From IMG/VR virus record IMGVR_UViG_3300019768_000001, positions 1 through 55,279 of that record: a stretch of DNA of 55,279 nucleotides; one strand, written 5' to 3'. Under the pieces are notes generated by a model. It searched no databases. It had not been told where the DNA came from and was given only the letters and a program-made list of their open reading frames with translations. The translations under genes and the position numbers were made by a program. This stretch comes from a virus. This document shows positions 50,741 to 55,279 of the stretch, one piece after another (position 1 is the stretch's first letter; each line of letters starts with the position of its first letter).

Positions 50741-53106
50741 TACAACACCCTCACTTTGAGATTCTGTTTTTTCAGAGATTTAATTCTAACAGTGTTAGAA
50801 TCTGGCTGATCAAACGTATAATCAGCACCGTTCACCGCACCTTCGTTCAACACGTTTGCGTCATAGTTTATAGTCACACCTGATGACGAGGGTATTTGAG
50901 ATGAGTTATTAGTGAACAGTATTATAGCTAGATCGATTGTATTGGTTAGGGCAGGGAAATCTGCATCACCAACCAAAGATAACTTTGTAGAGTCCATTTG
51001 ATTTTGAGGCCCAACCATTGCCTCGGATAGCGCGCCGAACATACTATTTACAGACGAAGCAGCCCACGTTTCAGATAAATAAGCAGCGTTAGAGTTGTAC
51101 TCCCAGGTACCGAGATTATACCTTGCTATAGTACGCTGACCATCTGTTTGCTTTAGAACGTAGAACGAACGTCTATCGTCCTGTGAGAATGCGTAATTCA
51201 CAGGCTGACCGTTTAGTGTTTCATTAGCGGATTTTGAGTTAATATCAATCCAGTAGGTACTATCTATTTGCCCTGAATTATTGGTTATAACAGGGATATT
51301 AGAGTTAACAACGCTAGTGTATGCGCCGCTGGAATACTGATAAACAGTGTTTGCAGTATCATCCACAACAAACAACCTATCACCTCCGTCTTTTACGCTG
51401 GCTGTGGCTCCGTTTGTCGTTTCTGCTGTAAAGCTATAGCTATCGGTATCATATGAAATTGTTGATATATCAAATGGTGTTGATAACGTGTACCTGAATA
51501 CAGCGGCGGCACTATTTAGTGTAAGCGTCGCTCCGTCGCTAGAAATACCTAGACCTTTTATCGGGCTTGCTTCCGAAACGACTGCTTGAGTTCCAGAGTA
51601 AACTATTGTTGTTAGGTCGTAATTAGTGCTCATATTGTATCTGAATAGTTTGGACGCGCTCACATCAACGGTTACTACAAAATCACCCGATGGCGATAAG
51701 AAAAACCCTCTAGGTGTTGATCCTGTTAAATCATAAAAATTACTATTGTAGCTGCCTGTTGATACATCGAATGGTATGGATAGGTCATATTTTAATATTG
51801 ATTTATCATTTGATGACACCATGAAGAGTTCCGTTCCGTCAGGTTTAAGCCTAATTGAGTCAATAGTTGACATTACACCTGATGTGCTGAGCGTTTGACC
51901 GGAAGGCGACATGGTGCTGATATCATATGGAGTGCTAAGCTGATGATGCGTCACCAAAGAGTTTCCAGATATTAGAGCGTCAGATCCGTTATTAAAGAAA
52001 AGGATATGGGAGGCTACCGCAGGGACTCCAGACGTATAACTATTACCCGAGTACGACGATGATCCTAGATCGTAACCATTCGACAGGTTGGATATCTCAA
52101 CCCCGTTAACACCAAACACAGCAGACTCCATAGTCCACTCACCAGAAGCGATTGGATTAGTGTCCGTGAAATCTGTCACAGTAGTAGCTGCACCGCTGGC
52201 ATCTGCCAGTACAGCAGAACCACCATTCCCCGTGATTGTTTTGCCAACATCCGAGACCGTGAATGATCCAGTTCCAAGCGTTAATGTCACATTACCGCTC
52301 ACTGCACTGGGCGTTAGAGTTGTAGCGTATGCGGTATCCTCTACGTCAAAATTAGAACCGTCAACAGCTACATCCCAATGATCTGAGCTAATACCTGTTT
52401 GAGGAATTTCCTTTGTTGCTGTCACTACCACTGCATCGATTGACGAGGATGTCAGGTTTATAGTGGATTGCTGGTTAGCAATAAAGCTCTGAGTAAGTGT
52501 TCCTTTTGTACCAGAAGCTGCAAGCTCGTCGGTTATTTTTTGAGATGACCAAGCCTTGTCAAGCGCCACTAGTCCGTCGTTTATGGTTCCTGCCGGGAGG
52601 GTAGCAACCGCTGATTTTGCTTTTGCAGCCCAGTGCAGTGACGAGTAGTTTATCCCATCAACCAGAACATCTTCAGCCGTACTAGCCCAAGATTTTGATG
52701 ATCCTGTTGGTACTGTTGTTCCAATGGCGTGCTCTTCTGATGAGTACTGACCAGTGACCACCTCCGCACCAGTCAGCGTAGCCCACTGCTCAGATGAACC
52801 GTTTCCTGCACCGGTTCCGTTGGCGTAGTCTATGGACGCATCTCTAGCCGATTCAGATAAGCCCTGAGCTGTTTGGGCAGCCACCGCAGAGGCGGCAGAC
52901 TCTAGAGCGTTATTATATGCAACGTCAGCATTAGTGCTGACGTTAGCGTCAAGATTGATTAGAGATGTATTCCATAGCGGTAGGTTATTATCTGCAACAC
53001 CCGTATCAATAACATATTGAGTCTCACCTCCTGGGGCTATGCTATTGCGGTCCGGGTAAATAGGGACATTTGTTGTTGGTGATGGTGGTAGTGCTGGATC
53101 TGCCAT
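50740..53106 (-). CDS. Large tail fibre/host-interaction protein with propeller-like repeats
   Basis: 788 residues. The N-terminal half is Ala/Ser/Thr-rich with SKSWASTAEDVLVDGINYSS and LHWAAKAKSAVATL, typical of fibre N-termini. Residues about 390-640 contain repeats of YDLSxPFDxST and xxFxxDGTxLFMV, the seven-bladed-propeller-like repeat seen in marine phage proteins. Likely the receptor-binding or adhesin component. A TAATG overlap couples it to the gene upstream. Confidence 0.76.
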   Translation of the reverse strand: MADPALPPSPTTNVPIYPDRNSIAPGGETQYVIDTGVADNNLPLWNTSLINLDANVSTNADVAYNNALESAASAVAAQTAQGLSESARDASIDYANGTGAGNGSSEQWATLTGAEVVTGQYSSEEHAIGTTVPTGSSKSWASTAEDVLVDGINYSSLHWAAKAKSAVATLPAGTINDGLVALDKAWSSQKITDELAASGTKGTLTQSFIANQQSTINLTSSSIDAVVVTATKEIPQTGISSDHWDVAVDGSNFDVEDTAYATTLTPSAVSGNVTLTLGTGSFTVSDVGKTITGNGGSAVLADASGAATTVTDFTDTNPIASGEWTMESAVFGVNGVEISNLSNGYDLGSSSYSGNSYTSGVPAVASHILFFNNGSDALISGNSLVTHHQLSTPYDISTMSPSGQTLSTSGVMSTIDSIRLKPDGTELFMVSSNDKSILKYDLSIPFDVSTGSYNSNFYDLTGSTPRGFFLSPSGDFVVTVDVSASKLFRYNMSTNYDLTTIVYSGTQAVVSEASPIKGLGISSDGATLTLNSAAAVFRYTLSTPFDISTISYDTDSYSFTAETTNGATASVKDGGDRLFVVDDTANTVYQYSSGAYTSVVNSNIPVITNNSGQIDSTYWIDINSKSANETLNGQPVNYAFSQDDRRSFYVLKQTDGQRTIARYNLGTWEYNSNAAYLSETWAASSVNSMFGALSEAMVGPQNQMDSTKLSLVGDADFPALTNTIDLAIILFTNNSSQIPSSSGVTINYDANVLNEGAVNGADYTFDQPDSNTVRIKSLKKQNLKVRVL

Positions 53107-54023
53107 TATTCCGAACCCTCAAGGGAAACTGCTTTTACTGATACCCGCTGTGCTGTTTGCGGGTTCCAGCTGTGCTTTGTACTGACGATTCCATACGTTT
53201 GCAGGACGTCATATCTATCATCAAACGAGAATGCAACGGGGTTTGCGCCTACTTTTCGACCTATTGCAGACGCGACCACACCAGAATCAACGGTTTCTAT
53301 TTTCACTTGACCTCGTATCGTCTGCTGAACTGACTCAGTTATGTATTCTGTTTTTCCGTTGGTTACAATTGTCCTGCCTGTAACTTTCGGCTCATAAGTA
53401 ACGCCTGCAAGTGCCGATCCTAGATTTAGATTCTCCCCTATAACCACCTTGCCAGCCTTGGCGGTTCCGCCCGTGTTTTTTATCCTCACGGTAACAAGCG
53501 TGTCACTGTAGCTGGTAAAAACAGAGCCAAACCCATTAACTCTGAAGATAAAAGGCGCATATCGGTATTGAAATCTATTAATAATAGGAGAGTTATCAGT
53601 TAGAGATATTGTCTCGTTTAAAAACTCGCCGCCAAACGTTGCTGACGTTGCTATTATTTGTATTTCGTTTGCCTCCATGCCAAATATAGCCACAGAGTTT
53701 ACAAATCCTATAGACCCGCTACTGTCATATGTGTTCTCAATAAGGTCTGCGAATGCTGTCTGCTCCTGTATTACGTCGCTATACATGGCGTGTCGATTGG
53801 TCGGTCTTGCTACCGTCCATGTTGGCGGATCGGCAATAACGCCAATCTCAGGGTCGTCGTTGTTTGCATCTATGGCAGATTTATAAACAAGATGGGTGTT
53901 GGCGCTCCACGCCTCCTCACCGGTATTAAACGGCCCTGAAACCCATTCTGTGCCGGGGTCTTCTGGGTTTATGTTTGTCGTAGAGCCGGTTATATCCTCC
54001 GGCAAGATCACTCTAACATCCAT
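53106..54023 (-). CDS. Distal tail protein / fibre carrier
   Basis: 305 residues. The first third contains EWVSGPFNTGEEAWSANTHL and IVNSVAIFGMEANEIQI; the middle is Ig-like beta (IKNTGGTAKAGKVVIGENLN); the end contains AFSFDDRYDVLQTYGIVSTK. Directly downstream of the tape measure gene (TAATG) and upstream of the fibre gene, so a tail tip component is likely. Confidence 0.68.
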   Translation of the reverse strand: MDVRVILPEDITGSTTNINPEDPGTEWVSGPFNTGEEAWSANTHLVYKSAIDANNDDPEIGVIADPPTWTVARPTNRHAMYSDVIQEQTAFADLIENTYDSSGSIGFVNSVAIFGMEANEIQIIATSATFGGEFLNETISLTDNSPIINRFQYRYAPFIFRVNGFGSVFTSYSDTLVTVRIKNTGGTAKAGKVVIGENLNLGSALAGVTYEPKVTGRTIVTNGKTEYITESVQQTIRGQVKIETVDSGVVASAIGRKVGANPVAFSFDDRYDVLQTYGIVSTKHSWNPQTAQRVSVKAVSLEGSE

Positions 54024-55279
54024 TAGGCCACCTGCTGCCTTACGTTGAATCCTGCGCCATTAAACGCCTCTGTAATCGCCTCATGAACCTCATCTTGTCG
54101 GTCAATCATGCGATCAAATCCAGCGGTCACAACTGAGTTAACCCCCATAACCGCATTCACAATACTACTAACGTCTATTGTAACAGGCTGACGGAATAAA
54201 TCCGCAGGGTTCATACCTGAGTTAAGCGCGTTTACAGCAGATCCACCCATGTTTGATGTAGCCATCGGATTTAAAACCGCCTCTTGACCATGAACTATTC
54301 CCCGAACCTCTCCGATACTACCTCCGGTTAGTCCGCCTGAATTAAACCCTGGAAGACCTAATACTGCCGCTATCTCGGCGGGAGTCAAATCAACACCGCT
54401 GGCTTGAGCTGACGCAGTTTCTAGCGGCTGATTGAATGCCCCGGTATCAATAACGCCGGTAGATCCAGACGGGCCAGTAAACGTAGTTGCTACCCCTGTG
54501 CTGCTACCTACCTGACTAATAATTGAACCGCCAGAAGGAACGCTTGCCGCCCCAGCTTGAGATGCGGGAAGTTGAGACAGAGAGTTAGACAGTGCAAGGA
54601 GCGCATCAGCAACGGACATTACAGAATTATCGATTCCTAGTAGCGCGTCAAGCTGTGCCTGATTTGCAGAAATGGCATTATCACGCTCTTCTATCAGCAG
54701 TTCAATTTGCCGGTCTGCGGCCTCATTTGCCTCTGACCTGCCGTCTTCCAGCTCTAGCAGCGTTTTTTCTTCAACAGATAGTTGCTGCCCGGCTTTTTGC
54801 TCTAATGCCTTAATCTGGTTTGCGGCCACGGCCTGAGCAAAAGCGAAATCTTCCTGCGTTCTAAATTGATCTTCGGAGATATTGGTTAGATCTCCAAGCA
54901 ATGATTCCAGTTCATCACTACCTGGAAGCGTACTACCTGCGATAATAGCCCCAATCCTTGAGCTGGCCGCTTGCTGTCTAGCTATATCTATTTCTAGCGA
55001 TGACGCGCGAACAGCCGAGGCGGAAGATTTAAGTAGTCGCTGGATGTCCTTTAGGTTTGATATCGTGCTTTTTGCCGCTTCTTTTCGCTGGTCAGAAAGA
55101 TCATCTTCATCTTCCTGCGTGCTTCTAATCGCGTCAATCTGATCTTGATATCTATCAGTCAATCTATCCGCTTCAGCAGCAACGGCTTTCTCTGCGTCAG
55201 ATTTAGCCCTGTCAACTTTAGCCTCGAAATCAAATAATTCAGCGGCGGTTTCTTTCACTGATTCAGCGATGGTTTCAAC
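54023..55279 (-). CDS. Tape measure protein, C-terminal part
   Basis: Continuation of the gene starting at 3774: 378 codons from 55156 to TAA 54025-54023. 55157-55279 repeats the reading at 1-123. Contains a coiled coil (ADRQIELLIEERDNAISANQ) and a Gly-rich C-terminal domain with GGSIGEVRGIVHGQEAVLNP, a motif common at the end of tape measure proteins (GGLIRGPGTGTSDSIPA-like). The C-terminus ends GAGFNVRQQVA. Confidence 0.92.
   Translation of the reverse strand, partial: VETIAESVKETAAELFDFEAKVDRAKSDAEKAVAAEADRLTDRYQDQIDAIRSTQEDEDDLSDQRKEAAKSTISNLKDIQRLLKSSASAVRASSLEIDIARQQAASSRIGAIIAGSTLPGSDELESLLGDLTNISEDQFRTQEDFAFAQAVAANQIKALEQKAGQQLSVEEKTLLELEDGRSEANEAADRQIELLIEERDNAISANQAQLDALLGIDNSVMSVADALLALSNSLSQLPASQAGAASVPSGGSIISQVGSSTGVATTFTGPSGSTGVIDTGAFNQPLETASAQASGVDLTPAEIAAVLGLPGFNSGGLTGGSIGEVRGIVHGQEAVLNPMATSNMGGSAVNALNSGMNPADLFRQPVTIDVSSIVNAVMGVNSVVTAGFDRMIDRQDEVHEAITEAFNGAGFNVRQQVA
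55157..55279. repeat. Terminal direct repeat, right copy
   Basis: Identical to 1-123 (see that entry). It marks the point where the linear contig closes. Confidence 0.93.

Overview
The window is a complete tailed-phage genome (siphovirus type) from a Gram-negative, probably aquatic gammaproteobacterial host. Bases 1-123 are repeated exactly at 55157-55279, so the molecule closes as a circle of 55,156 bp and the tape measure gene runs across the artificial ends. The phage assignment rests on terminase, portal, capsid, a frameshifted tail chaperone pair and a 1,635-residue tape measure protein. The host guess rests on lambda-type O/P replication, NinB/NinG, an SSB with a DDIPF tail and an Rmf-like protein, and is inference. 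I see no integrase and no CI-type repressor, but there are two antirepressor-like genes, so the lifestyle is open.

Layout. The structural module is on the minus strand, read right to left: TerS-TerL (24.3-22.1 kb), a Mu-F-like head protein, 3.7 kb of small accessory genes, portal, scaffold, major capsid, a putative decoration protein, connector and tail genes (7.4-3.9 kb), tape measure (3774 through the junction to 54023), then tail and fibre proteins, an M15 peptidase and a small terminal gene (54.0-49.4 kb). Junctions are tightly coupled (TAATG or ATGA). A 5 kb block of small genes (7.45-12.39 kb) lies inside this module on the opposite strand. From 38.7 to 43.7 kb the minus strand carries NinB, P, O (with an iteron-like origin inside), an ArsR-like regulator and small genes. 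From 43.8 to 49.4 kb the plus strand carries an Arc-type repressor, an exonuclease, SSB, NinG and cassette-like genes. From 24.4 to 36.7 kb lie mostly minus-strand early or accessory genes and two antirepressor-like genes on opposite strands.

The least ordinary content is outside the core. (1) Seven or eight attC-like palindromic elements (ATAACA...TGTTAT ends, inner stem with bulges) sit directly after stop codons of tiny genes. They form two three-site runs (35.9-36.4 and 47.9-48.7 kb) plus solitary copies, and look like integron gene cassettes with no integrase visible. (2) Both antirepressor-like genes have leaders ending in a long hairpin plus T-run just before the gene, resembling attenuators, and a related stand-alone hairpin RNA lies between them. 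(3) A roughly 1.2 kb ORF-free region (37.5-38.7 kb) holds degenerate tRNA-like sequences, nested hairpins, a 19-bp inverted repeat and a 12-nt perfect complement to the 16S rRNA 3' end. (4) Three small genes are cleanly interrupted by one in-frame stop (TAA at 29873, TAG at 32287 and 43055) while the reading frame continues; SSB ends at TAG directly after DDIPF, which argues against general TAG recoding. (5) An Arc-type repressor lies behind three ACGTTAT boxes at exact 11-bp spacing over its own promoter.

No database search was possible. Family names rest on recognised motifs and gene order, and the RNA and cassette claims on complementarity read by eye.
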